Shown here piece by piece: positions 8,153 to 17,031 of a stretch of DNA of 60,094 bases; within the stretch, counting starts at the first letter, position 1; each line of letters starts with the position of its first letter. Origin of the DNA: Akkermansiaceae bacterium (lineage in GTDB: Bacteria > Verrucomicrobiota > Verrucomicrobiia > Verrucomicrobiales > Akkermansiaceae); contig CAIRGO010000313.1 in NCBI GenBank assembly GCA_903878115.1, forward strand, positions 1-60,094, in the 5' to 3' direction. Both the position numbers and the translations under genes were made by a program. The notes beneath the pieces are model-generated. The model did no database searches and had not been told where the DNA came from. It saw only the letters and a list, made by a program, of their open reading frames with translations.

Positions 8153-8845
8153 TTACTCACGTCTTTGAGCGAGAAGTTGTTCACGAGTCATACGCGGGCG
8201 CAGCAACCATCGGCCGTAAAGAAAACCAGCCAAACAACCACCAAAGTGGCATGCGTGACCTACGGCAAAAAGATCTTTACCCATATACTTTGCAAGCACA
8301 GTGCCCGCAGCAGCAAAGCCTGGGCAGCCCAGTGAAGGATTGAACAATGCTAGCAGCAGCGAACTGACCATCACACCAACGCCCAAATTTCCTGCCCGCA
8401 GTGGTAGCGGCAGCATGCGTGAATCAGGAGAAATAGTGGTGATCAAAATCACTAGCGCCATGCACCCACCCGATAGTCCCACCAAGGGATTAATCCCCCC
8501 TACCCCAATCAATAAATGGCTTATGCCCGCCACAACGATCCCCAATGCCAATATTTTCCACAACACAAATCGCCCTAACATGTGTTCGATACGCGATCCC
8601 ATCATCACCAACAATAATATGTTAGACAATAAATGAAACCACGACCCATGCAAGAAAGCGTAAGTAAACAATTGCCAAAAAGCTCCGCGGAAAAATCGCT
8701 CATTGGTTAAACCAAAGAACAAATACCACTCACCAATTTCCTGATAGCCACCGAGGCTTTCGACTAAGCTATGAATGCCTAACAAAAATACACTCAGCAG
8801 CAGAGCACCACGAGCCCGCACGATTTGACTCAAGGGGCTGGACAT
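8153..8845 (-). CDS. Rhomboid family intramembrane serine protease
   Basis: Rhomboids cleave single-pass membrane proteins within the bilayer. The protein (230 aa) has about six hydrophobic helices, the catalytic serine motif GLSGGCMAL (near 118-126) and the catalytic histidine in HACHFGGCLAGFLYG (near 195-210), where the HxxxGxxxG pattern marks the last helix. LHGSWFHLLSNILLL near 65 matches the rhomboid L1/TM2 signature. The substrate is unknown. It lies 11 bases downstream of nuoC on the same strand, so it may be read from the nuoBC transcript although no functional link is expected. Confidence 0.9.
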   Translation of the reverse strand: MSSPLSQIVRARGALLLSVFLLGIHSLVESLGGYQEIGEWYLFFGLTNERFFRGAFWQLFTYAFLHGSWFHLLSNILLLVMMGSRIEHMLGRFVLWKILALGIVVAGISHLLIGVGGINPLVGLSGGCMALVILITTISPDSRMLPLPLRAGNLGVGVMVSSLLLALFNPSLGCPGFAAAGTVLAKYMGKDLFAVGHACHFGGCLAGFLYGRWLLRPRMTREQLLAQRRE

Positions 8846-8856
8846 GATTTCAAAAA

Positions 8857-9423
8857 TTATTTCTGATCACGTGCACGTGGTTCACGTCGCACCATATCAT
8901 CGGAGCCACATGAAGTCACGAATGGACCACCTTCTAGGGGAGCTACGCCAGTGAATGCCACATCGGGCATGTCAGATGGTCTTCCCGCTAGCGGGAAATC
9001 TTTGCGCAATGGAAAAAATGGATAGCCCTCCCACATCAGAATACGTTTCAAATTCGGATGCCCGGTAAATGGAATGCCCATCATGTCATAAACCTCGCGT
9101 TCATGCCAATCGGCCGCCAACCATAAGTCCACGGCAGAAGCTACAGATTCTTCTTCCGCAACCGGTGCCTTGACCCGCAGGTGCTTGGAATCATTGACAG
9201 TAGCCAATTCATAGACCATTTCAAAGCGAGGATGATCGCCAAAGTGATCCAAACTAGAAATATCTAGCAAGAAATCATAGCCTAGTGAATCTTTGCAAAA
9301 GGCGAGCACATCGCGCAGAACAGAGAGTTCCACTGTCACTGTGTGTTCCCCGCGGAATTCTTTACTACTGAGAACTTTCCCTGCAAATTGCGCCGAAATT
9401 TTGTTGATATCGTCAGCCGACAT
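8857..9423 (-). CDS. nuoC: NADH-quinone oxidoreductase subunit C
   Basis: NuoC is part of the peripheral arm of respiratory complex I. The 188-residue protein has the 30-kDa-subunit signature: HEREVYDMMGIPFTGHPNLK at about 108-127, followed by RILMWEGYPFFPLRKDFPL. I place the start at the ATG at 9423 (MSADDINKI), since the longer frame overlaps nuoB and shows no homology. It is the single-domain form, not the NuoCD fusion. nuoB lies 22 bases upstream. The rest of the complex (nuoA, nuoD onward) is not next to it, which is unusual. Confidence 0.93.
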   Translation of the reverse strand: MSADDINKISAQFAGKVLSSKEFRGEHTVTVELSVLRDVLAFCKDSLGYDFLLDISSLDHFGDHPRFEMVYELATVNDSKHLRVKAPVAEEESVASAVDLWLAADWHEREVYDMMGIPFTGHPNLKRILMWEGYPFFPLRKDFPLAGRPSDMPDVAFTGVAPLEGGPFVTSCGSDDMVRREPRARDQK

Positions 9424-9445
9424 ATGAATAAATGGTGATAAAAAA

Positions 9446-9982
9446 TTAAGCGAGATCCTCGAGCAGTTCTTTTTTCTGTTCCATGACTGCATGCGTTCCT
9501 TCGATTTTTTTCTGCAGCTTCATCAATCCCTCGATCAATGCTTCTGGGCGCGGAGGACATCCGGAAATATAAACATCCACAGGAATCAATTTGTCAATCC
9601 CCTGCAACACTGCATAGCTACGATACATGCCACCACTAGAGGCGCAAGCACCCATGGCAATGCACCATTTTGGCTCAGGCATTTGATCCCATACTCGTTT
9701 CACAGCGAGTGCCATTTTATAAGTAACGGTGCCCGCCACGATCATCACATCACTTTGACGCGGGGAAAATCGCATCACTTCCATACCGAAGCGAGAAATG
9801 TCAAATCGACTGGATGCCGTAGCCATCAACTCAATCGCGCAACAGGCCAAGCCCATGGGCATCGGCCAAAGCGAGTTTTTGCGCATCCAATTCATCGCGG
9901 CATCCACACGAGTAAAAATGATGTTCCCTTCGATCTTAGAATCGTAGGCGGCGAATGATTGCTGAGTGTCGGAAGTTTCCAT
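9446..9982 (-). CDS. nuoB: NADH-quinone oxidoreductase subunit B
   Basis: NuoB carries the N2 4Fe-4S cluster that passes electrons to quinone. The ligands are visible in the 178-residue protein: the tandem cysteines in [11 protein letters not shown] (about 45-46), one in [10 protein letters not shown] (about 112) and one in [10 protein letters not shown] (about 142). SRFDISRFG and [13 protein letters not shown] are also diagnostic. The start is the ATG at 9982. Upstream, a sigma-70-type promoter and a CRP/FNR-like palindrome can be read. nuoC follows. Confidence 0.95.
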   Translation of the reverse strand: METSDTQQSFAAYDSKIEGNIIFTRVDAAMNWMRKNSLWPMPMGLACCAIELMATASSRFDISRFGMEVMRFSPRQSDVMIVAGTVTYKMALAVKRVWDQMPEPKWCIAMGACASSGGMYRSYAVLQGIDKLIPVDVYISGCPPRPEALIEGLMKLQKKIEGTHAVMEQKKELLEDLA

Positions 9983-10003
9983 ATCAAGAAAGCGTTACGA
10001 GCG

Positions 10004-10033
10004 AGAATATGCACGCATTTGTGTATCTCTCAA
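10004..10033 (-). promoter_or_regulatory. Putative promoter of nuoB
   Basis: On the minus strand a TTGAGA hexamer (10028-10033) is followed after 18 bases by TATTCT (10004-10009). This is a fair match to the sigma-70 consensus (five of six and four of six). It would start transcription about 10-15 bases before the nuoB ATG. The CRP-like palindrome at 10039-10056 lies 5 bases upstream of the -35 box. Confidence 0.45.
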
Positions 10034-10038
10034 GTAGA

Positions 10039-10056
10039 TTGTGAAATTTTTCACAA
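10039..10056. promoter_or_regulatory. CRP/FNR-family-like palindromic operator
   Basis: TTGTGAAA and TTTCACAA form perfect 8-base arms around a TT centre. This equals TGTGA-N6-TCACA, the classical core of the CRP-type binding site. It lies between the divergent nuoB and msrA genes, next to the -35 box of the putative nuoB promoter. No regulator gene of this family is in the window. Confidence 0.5.
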
Positions 10057-10100
10057 AGTATCTCAGCGCATGAATTATCACACAAATCTACCAAACCGAT

Positions 10101-10132
10101 TTGACAACAGCAGCAAATGACGCATATATAAT
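10101..10132 (+). promoter_or_regulatory. Putative promoter of msrA
   Basis: TTGACA at 10101-10106 is a perfect -35 box. It is followed by an AT-rich stretch with TATATA (10125-10130, 18-base spacer) overlapping TATAAT (10127-10132, 20-base spacer). The msrA ATG at 10137 is only 5-7 bases downstream, so transcription would start at or near the start codon and the mRNA would be nearly leaderless. Confidence 0.5.
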
Positions 10133-10136
10133 CACC

Positions 10137-10763
10137 ATGCTACGCAAACTACTTATACTACTTCTCGCTCCAGTATTTGCCTGCTGCGAAACAAAACCAC
10201 CTATGAATGCCGACCAAAAAGCTCCTGCTGAAAAACCAAAAGTGCCTGAAGGCGCAGAAGTCATCACCCTTGCCAATGGATGTTTTTGGTGCTCAGAAGC
10301 GGCCTATCGCCAACTTCCTGGGGTTTATTCTGCCGTTTCAGGTTACATGGGTGGACATGTGGAAAATCCTACCTACGAACAAGTATGCGACGCCACAACT
10401 GGTCACGCTGAGTGCGTGCAGGTGGTTTTCGACCCCAAAAAAATCACCGCTACAAAATTGCTAGAATGGTTTTGGAACTTACACGATCCGACAACTCTCA
10501 ATCGTCAAGGTAACGACGAAGGGCCGCAGTATCGCTCCGCCATTTTTTACAGCACGGATGCACAAAAAGCCGTTGCAGAAGCATCGAAAAAGGAAGCTCA
10601 GGAAAAATTCGAAGATAAAATTGTGACCGAAATCACCAAAGCATCGACATTTTATCCTGCGGAAAATTATCATCAGAATTACTACGAGCTAAACAAATCA
10701 AAAAACCCGTATTGCCAAGCTATCATCACTCCAAAGTTGAAGAAGCTAAAATTGGAACATTAA
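10137..10763 (+). CDS. msrA: Peptide-methionine (S)-S-oxide reductase, probable lipoprotein
   Basis: MsrA repairs oxidised methionine in proteins. The active site GCFWCSEAAYRQL appears at about 50-62, followed by VSGYMGGHVENPTYEQVC and the EVVFDPKKI-like strand (VQVVFDPKKI), all typical. I choose the ATG at 10137 because it gives a hydrophobic leader (MLRKLLILLLAPVFACCE) ending in a cysteine pair that resembles a lipobox (VFAC, with Phe an unusual second residue), then a Pro/Lys linker. It is thus probably exported and lipid-anchored, acting on envelope proteins. Resolving cysteine near the C-terminus is visible in NPYCQAII. Confidence 0.92.
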   Translation: MLRKLLILLLAPVFACCETKPPMNADQKAPAEKPKVPEGAEVITLANGCFWCSEAAYRQLPGVYSAVSGYMGGHVENPTYEQVCDATTGHAECVQVVFDPKKITATKLLEWFWNLHDPTTLNRQGNDEGPQYRSAIFYSTDAQKAVAEASKKEAQEKFEDKIVTEITKASTFYPAENYHQNYYELNKSKNPYCQAIITPKLKKLKLEH

Positions 10764-10833
10764 TTTCTCCGCAACGCGATCTTCACCATTCGCGCTATTG
10801 CAAATAGGTCTGAAATAGAGTAAAGCTATTTCC

Positions 10834-13746
10834 ATGACCCGAGGTGAATGCGAGATATTTCATGACATTCGTCTGTGGCAATCAGTCTCAGCAGGACTTG
10901 CTGAGTTGACGCTAAGCATAGATAAAAAAGCGCAGGATTCGAGTCTGCGAATGGCATACGACTTCAAGGACGGTGGCGGATTCGTGGTGGCACGCCGAGT
11001 TTGGCAGCGAAGAATGCCAACAGATTTTTCTCTGCGTTTCCGTTTGTCGGGAACGATCGCCGGCAATGATATTGAAATCAAGTGGATCGATCCCTCTAAC
11101 CAAAATGTTTGGCGGCACCAGATCAAAAATGTCTCTCTAACAAATCGATGGAAAACATTTACCATTGCGAGCAAGGATTTTGTTTTCGCATGGGGCCCCG
11201 CAGGTGGCGGAGAGATAACAGAAATTGGCGCGATTGAATTTGCCGTGGTTGCAGGAAATGGTGGTTACGGAATACTGCTTATCAAAGATCTGGTGATTGA
11301 AGATCAGAGTTTTCCTAAGCAACCCTTCATTAAGACATCTAGCAGAAAGGACCTGCAATCATCAATGGTTCGGTCATGGCAAGCAGCTGAAAACGACGAA
11401 AAACCATGGATCACTTTGGATGCCGGCAGCGCCCGCGTTTGCGGTGGTATTATCATTCACTGGGCTGATCAAGCGCCGCACAGAGGTTTTCGCGTAAGCA
11501 CATCGCTTGATGGAAAGCGGTGGAAAAAACGCCACACCTGCAAAAGCGCGGGGGGAAAACATAGTTATATAGCGCTGACAAATACTTTGTCTCGATTGAT
11601 CAAAATCGAACTAAGCGAACCGATCGGAATTAGCTCGATAGAAATACAACCCTATGAGTTTTCTCGATCCGCCGAATCATTTTGGCATCACATCGCCGCC
11701 AACGAGCCACGCGGGAGGTATCCGCGCTGGCTCTACCGTGAGCAAAGTTTATGGACACCCGTAGGCGGGCAAGATCAGATCGATCGCGCCATCATCAATG
11801 AACAAGGCATGTGCGAAGTTCATGAAGGTTCATTTTCGTTAGAACCATTTGTGTTAGTTGATGGCAAAATTCACCAATGGTCAGATGTGCACATCACCCA
11901 GTCGCTGAAGGACGAGTGGAAACCGATGCCAATCGTGACGTGGCATGGTGAAAATTGGAAATTAACCATCGACAGCTATTCATCAAAGCAAAGCCTATGC
12001 CTGCGATATCAAATCAGCGGGAAATATTTCTCGGCTAAGATATTCCTCGCCGTGCGCCCATTTCAAGTCACTCCGCCATGGCAAAAGTTTCGCAATCTCG
12101 GCGGCATCAGTCGAATCAATGATCTCACATGGAATGGTCATTCGATGATCGTAAATCAACAAACAGTGATCACTCCTCTCCGCGCCGTTGCGGTGGGCGC
12201 CTGTGCCTTTCATGAGGAACATTTTCTCGATCTTATTAGCCAAGGAAACATGCCGCGTCACAGCACCATTCACGATGCCTCTGGCTACGCCACGGGAGTG
12301 TTTTCGTTTGACGAAGATGCCACCATCATTGTCGGCGACAACAAAATGGATCAGCTGAATGACGTAGCTCACTATTGGTTAGAGAAATTACCAAGTTGCA
12401 GAATTGTAGGAAAAGGATGGATCAATGATGTGGTCAAAACGATGAAAACCTGCGCGGCACACGTATTATGCACACGCTCCAGATTCGCATTGCAACCTGG
12501 CCCCCGCCGCTATACGCGCTCATGGATTCGAGATAGCACGATGATGTGTAGTGCACTATTGCGCATGGGCTGCGCAGCGGAAGTCCGAGAGTTCATTAAT
12601 TGGTATGCATCATTTCTACGTGATGATGGATTTGTTCCTTGTTGTGTTGATCGTGATGGTATCGATCCCCTTGTCGAACACGATAGCCACGGTCAATGGA
12701 TTGCGTTGATCGCAGAGCATGAGGCATTTTGCCATGACAGTGCATTTTTGCAACAGCACTGGCCATCGATAGAGCGCACCATGAAATATCTCGCTAACAC
12801 GATTGAAGCCACTGGACTCATGCCCGTTTCGGTAAGTCATGAAGGATATCTCGCACAACCTGTTCACTCGTATTGGGACAATTTTTGGACATTGCGCGGA
12901 ATGCATGATGCCATTTATCTAGCAAATTTACGCAAGATGCCAAATCTCGTGACATCATGGTCAGCTCTCGCAGAAAAATTTTCGAACTCACTCTATCAAT
13001 CCATTGAACAAACGCGCCGAACGAAAAATTTATCATACATACCCGCCTCGGTTGAATGGGCAGATTTTGACCCGACAGCCACGGCAAATGCGATCATGCT
13101 GTTTGATATACCGCAAAAAATGGATCGTCTCATCTTGGATAACACCTTCGAACGCTATTATCTCGATTGGAAAAAAAAGCGTAGCGGAGAACTGCCATGG
13201 AATAATTATACAGCTTATGAAATTCGCATTATCGGTGCCTTCGTGCGCTTAGGAAAACGCGATATTGCACTGGAATTGCTAGAGTTTTTTCTCGCTAATC
13301 AACACCCCGTCGCTTGGAACCAGTGGCCAGAGATTACTTGGAAAAACGCTCTTTCACCTGGTCATATTGGCGATGTGCCGCATACTTGGATCTCCGCGGA
13401 ATATGTGCTCGCGGTGCAATCATTGTTCGCTTATGAAACCATTGACTCACTCGTCATTGCTGCGGGAGTGTCATACGAATGGTTGTTAAACAAGGGAATC
13501 AAAGTAGCTGATCTCCATACGCGATTTGGCACGCTTCAGTATTCATTATGCTATCATGATGAGCACACGCTTGAATTTTCACTGCAATCAAATCTTACAA
13601 TCCCATCCCGTAACATCATCCTACGTCCGCCGCTACGCGGGAAAATCACCGCCATCACTTGCCATCAAGAGGCACAGATTCAAGACGATCAATCAGCGGT
13701 GATTTTTACTCAAAACACTATTCATTGTATCATCCATGTCCATTGA
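10834..13746 (+). CDS. Discoidin and six-hairpin glycosidase-like protein
   Basis: This 970-residue protein has no signal peptide and should be cytoplasmic. By eye I see an N-terminal beta-sandwich (about 30-155, CIA30/carbohydrate-binding-like), a second that looks like an F5/8 type C (discoidin) domain (about 180-290), a linker beta region, an alpha/alpha-toroid of the six-hairpin glycosidase type (about 540-880, with RSWIRDSTMMCSALLRMG near 567) and a C-terminal beta-sandwich. The WIRD motif resembles that of amylo-1,6-glucosidase and GH15/GH65-like toroids, but I cannot name a GH family. Its end overlaps the next gene by 11 bases, so it is translated with a GH94 enzyme. It may trim or hydrolyse a beta-glucan product or substrate; that is inference. 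Confidence 0.7.
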   Translation: MTRGECEIFHDIRLWQSVSAGLAELTLSIDKKAQDSSLRMAYDFKDGGGFVVARRVWQRRMPTDFSLRFRLSGTIAGNDIEIKWIDPSNQNVWRHQIKNVSLTNRWKTFTIASKDFVFAWGPAGGGEITEIGAIEFAVVAGNGGYGILLIKDLVIEDQSFPKQPFIKTSSRKDLQSSMVRSWQAAENDEKPWITLDAGSARVCGGIIIHWADQAPHRGFRVSTSLDGKRWKKRHTCKSAGGKHSYIALTNTLSRLIKIELSEPIGISSIEIQPYEFSRSAESFWHHIAANEPRGRYPRWLYREQSLWTPVGGQDQIDRAIINEQGMCEVHEGSFSLEPFVLVDGKIHQWSDVHITQSLKDEWKPMPIVTWHGENWKLTIDSYSSKQSLCLRYQISGKYFSAKIFLAVRPFQVTPPWQKFRNLGGISRINDLTWNGHSMIVNQQTVITPLRAVAVGACAFHEEHFLDLISQGNMPRHSTIHDASGYATGVFSFDEDATIIVGDNKMDQLNDVAHYWLEKLPSCRIVGKGWINDVVKTMKTCAAHVLCTRSRFALQPGPRRYTRSWIRDSTMMCSALLRMGCAAEVREFINWYASFLRDDGFVPCCVDRDGIDPLVEHDSHGQWIALIAEHEAFCHDSAFLQQHWPSIERTMKYLANTIEATGLMPVSVSHEGYLAQPVHSYWDNFWTLRGMHDAIYLANLRKMPNLVTSWSALAEKFSNSLYQSIEQTRRTKNLSYIPASVEWADFDPTATANAIMLFDIPQKMDRLILDNTFERYYLDWKKKRSGELPWNNYTAYEIRIIGAFVRLGKRDIALELLEFFLANQHPVAWNQWPEITWKNALSPGHIGDVPHTWISAEYVLAVQSLFAYETIDSLVIAAGVSYEWLLNKGIKVADLHTRFGTLQYSLCYHDEHTLEFSLQSNLTIPSRNIILRPPLRGKITAITCHQEAQIQDDQSAVIFTQNTIHCIIHVH

Positions 13747-16700
13747 AACATCCATCATCTCTCGCCTTACAAACGGACGCTATCATGTCAATCTATCCGA
13801 ATCAGGATCGGGTTCTTCTCTCTATGAATGGATCGCACTAAACCGTTGGGCAGGTGATCCGTTAGAAGATTCTAACGGATTTTTTCTCTACTTGCGTGAT
13901 GTGGAAACAGGACAGCTTTGGTCGGCAGGCAGACAGCCCACCCTAGCAGAACCAGATTCCTACAACATCACGCATGATGATAAATCCTTTCATATCGAAC
14001 GAAGTGACTGCGGGATTGCGTCCAAAATGAGCGTACAGATAGACTCCAATGACTCCGTTGAAACGCGTCGTTTGCTACTTCAGAATCAATCAAGTCATGT
14101 TCGAAAAATTGAAATCACTAGTTGCATTGAAATTGCCCTAGCTCATCCACAAGGAGATTTAGGGCACCCTGCATTTTCCAAATTATTTGTGCAAACTGAA
14201 CTGATGGAATCGGTTGCTTCTCTGGTGGCAAAACGTCGTCCTCGCAGTGAAGGAGAAAGCTGGCACGCTCTATTTCATGCACTCACTGGCGCAGCGACCG
14301 AAGCATGGGAAACGGATCGCAGACATTTCATCGGTCGTGGTCGCACTCTTGCTAACCCAGCGATGAAAATGAATGGCAACGTGGGCAACGTGCTCGATCC
14401 TCTATTTAGCCTACGCACCACGATCATCCTGCAACCTAACGAAACACGAGAAATTTGTTTTCTCTTAGGCGCCGTAGCAGATCATCAACAACTAGCTAGC
14501 GTAGTAAAAAAACATGCTGCGAGCGCTCACTTAAGTCCATCGATGCAAATGGCATCTCCTTCTGCTAGACGTGCGAGTGGAAAATTTCAACATGACGACA
14601 GTGAGTATGCGATTCATTTACCATGGAGCGATGGACGTTTGTCATTACCGCCAATGCCATGGTGCAATGTCATTGCGAACGAGAACTTTGGCTGCCTTGT
14701 AACAGAACGTGGTGCTGGCTGCACATGGAGCAGAAACAGTCAGGCAAATCGCTTAACCCCGTGGTCGAACGATCCCGTGAGTGATCCGCATGATGAAGCG
14801 CTCTATCTGCAAGATGCCCTCAGCGGCGAATTCTGGTCTCCCCTTCCCGGGCCCTGTCCTGCTGGTGCAGATTACCACGTAGCGCACGGTTTTGGATATT
14901 CGCAGTGGCGGGTTGAAGCGCATGACATCTGCCACGAAACAACGATTTTTGTGGATCGTCATGAGCCGATCAAATTCTGCCTAGTGCGCATCACCAATAA
15001 TGGCAACACCAGCAAACCATTGCATTTCACTAGCTATCATCGTCTTGTCATGGGTTCACTTGCGGGATCTAACACCAATATCATTACTAGCAAAATCACC
15101 CCTGACATTCTCACGGCAAGTCATGGAAAAACATCGGATTTCAGCAATGGTATTGCCTTTTCCTTTGGCGTATTTCGCGGTTCAGAAATCACGGCATGCA
15201 AGCAACTATGCGATCGAAGCGAATTCCTCGGAGAATACGGCACGACTCGCCGCCCAGATGCCTTAAACGCTCCTTTTCCGGGAAATCAAACCGAACACTG
15301 TGTCGACCCTTGTTTTTCTCATCAATGGAGTTTCACCCTCGCACCCGGTCAGAGAATCGAATGTGCGATTGCGCTCGGTGAAGCACTCAGCCAAACGCAA
15401 GTACTTGATTTACACAAGCGCTTCCATGACATGCAAGCGATCATCGATTCGTTAGAAAATATACGCGCATTTTGGAAACATGGACTCGGTGGGATTAAAG
15501 TAAAAACACCCTCTGCAGAAATCGATCGACTCGCCAATGGTTGGCTCGCCTATCAAGCGCTATCATGCCGGATGTGGGCGCGCACGGCATTTTATCAATC
15601 GAGTGGCGCATTTGGTTTTCGCGATCAATTGCAAGATGCTGGCAACCTTTCTTTGTTATGGCCAGAGATCAGCCGCAAGCAAATTCTACTGCATGCGCGA
15701 CATCAATTCATCGAAGGTGATGTGCTGCATTGGTGGCACGAGGCCCCCATTGACCGCGGCGTGCGCACGAGGTTTTCAGATGATTTATTATGGCTGCCTT
15801 TTGTCGCAAAAAACTATGTTGATAGCACGGGCGACGACGCACTCTGGGAGGAAATGGAAGCATTTCTCAGAGCTCCCCTACTAGCAGACAGTGAAGATGA
15901 AAACTACCTGAAGCCAATCATTAGCCAAGAATGTGCTACCATTTACGAACATTGTTGTCGCGCGATTGATCGGTCGCTGACGGTCGGAGTTCATGGATTG
16001 CCACTGATGGGCACTGGCGATTGGAACGATGGAATGAATCGCGTAGGCCGTGAAGGGCGCGGAGAAAGTGTTTGGTTAGGATTTTTTCTCTATCAAATTC
16101 TCGAGTCATTCATTCCACTGTGTCAAAATCGCAAGGATCAGCAACGCGCTGAACTTTATATGATTCATCAAAAGAATCTGCATGCCGCACTCAACGATGC
16201 TGGATGGGATGGCGAGTGGTATCGCCGCGCTTACTACGATAACGGAGCCATTTTAGGCACCAAAGAAGCCGACGAATGTCGAATCGATGGACTGGCGCAA
16301 TCATGGTCAGTTCTATCAGGAGTGGCCTCTCCCGAAAGAGCCGAAAGCGCCATGAATGCCGCAGAAAAATATCTCATCAGCCAAGATCAGCGGCTCATTC
16401 GATTGTTGACTCCCCCATTTGTTAACACCAAAGAAGACCCTGGATACATCAAAGGCTACGTAGCAGGAGTGAGAGAAAACGGTGGTCAATACACGCATGC
16501 AGCATCGTGGATGATTCAAGCATTTGCGAAAATGGGACGACGCGACAAAGCGGCGGCATTGTTAGCCATGATCAGCCCTTCGGCGCATACTCGCACGCAA
16601 AAAGAAATCGATTGTTACAAAGTAGAACCCTATGTCATTGCGGCAGATGTTTATGGCGCGGAGCCACACATCGGTCGTGGCGGATGGACGTGGTATACTG

Positions 16701-17005
16701 GTTCCGCTGGATGGATTTATAAAGTAGCCATTGAATCAATCTTAGGACTAAGCATAAAACGAGGTGATACGATCGTTATACAGCCCTGCATTCCTGATGA
16801 GTGGGAAGGATATGAGATCATCTATCGAGATCCCGTGTGTGATTCGATCTATCACATTACCATTCAAAATCCGAATCAATGCAGTGCCAAAATCATTTCT
16901 GCCACAATGGATCTAATACCCCTAACAATGATCAATAACGCAGCTCACATTCCGTTGACATCGAAAAAGGAAACCCATCATGTCGTGATCACGATGGGTT
17001 CTTAA
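13736..17005 (+). CDS. GH94 family phosphorylase-like protein, NdvB C-half-like
   Basis: This 1089-residue protein matches the GH94 (former GT36) phosphorylases. It has two beta-sandwich modules (about 1-265 and 290-560) followed by a toroid with GAFGFRDQLQDAGNLSLLWP near 625, HQFIEGDVLHWWHE near 660 and GTGDWNDGMNRVG near 763, where the Asp pair is the general acid region. The last part (PGYIKGYVAGVRENGGQYTH, IGRGGWTWYTGSAGW) is diagnostic. The doubled N-terminal sandwich is as in the C-terminal half of cyclic beta-1,2-glucan synthase (NdvB), but the glycosyltransferase and membrane parts are absent. It is therefore more likely a soluble phosphorylase, perhaps of beta-1,2-oligoglucan. It converges with smc. 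No secretion signal is present. Confidence 0.8.
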   Translation: MSIETSIISRLTNGRYHVNLSESGSGSSLYEWIALNRWAGDPLEDSNGFFLYLRDVETGQLWSAGRQPTLAEPDSYNITHDDKSFHIERSDCGIASKMSVQIDSNDSVETRRLLLQNQSSHVRKIEITSCIEIALAHPQGDLGHPAFSKLFVQTELMESVASLVAKRRPRSEGESWHALFHALTGAATEAWETDRRHFIGRGRTLANPAMKMNGNVGNVLDPLFSLRTTIILQPNETREICFLLGAVADHQQLASVVKKHAASAHLSPSMQMASPSARRASGKFQHDDSEYAIHLPWSDGRLSLPPMPWCNVIANENFGCLVTERGAGCTWSRNSQANRLTPWSNDPVSDPHDEALYLQDALSGEFWSPLPGPCPAGADYHVAHGFGYSQWRVEAHDICHETTIFVDRHEPIKFCLVRITNNGNTSKPLHFTSYHRLVMGSLAGSNTNIITSKITPDILTASHGKTSDFSNGIAFSFGVFRGSEITACKQLCDRSEFLGEYGTTRRPDALNAPFPGNQTEHCVDPCFSHQWSFTLAPGQRIECAIALGEALSQTQVLDLHKRFHDMQAIIDSLENIRAFWKHGLGGIKVKTPSAEIDRLANGWLAYQALSCRMWARTAFYQSSGAFGFRDQLQDAGNLSLLWPEISRKQILLHARHQFIEGDVLHWWHEAPIDRGVRTRFSDDLLWLPFVAKNYVDSTGDDALWEEMEAFLRAPLLADSEDENYLKPIISQECATIYEHCCRAIDRSLTVGVHGLPLMGTGDWNDGMNRVGREGRGESVWLGFFLYQILESFIPLCQNRKDQQRAELYMIHQKNLHAALNDAGWDGEWYRRAYYDNGAILGTKEADECRIDGLAQSWSVLSGVASPERAESAMNAAEKYLISQDQRLIRLLTPPFVNTKEDPGYIKGYVAGVRENGGQYTHAASWMIQAFAKMGRRDKAAALLAMISPSAHTRTQKEIDCYKVEPYVIAADVYGAEPHIGRGGWTWYTGSAGWIYKVAIESILGLSIKRGDTIVIQPCIPDEWEGYEIIYRDPVCDSIYHITIQNPNQCSAKIISATMDLIPLTMINNAAHIPLTSKKETHHVVITMGS

Positions 17006-17031
17006 AGAATATCTATTTCAAAAAGCAGACA

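Noticed and set aside
13857-13880. The GH94 palindrome as an IS target or end
   Set aside because: The reading frame continues intact through it and there is no transposase or target duplication.
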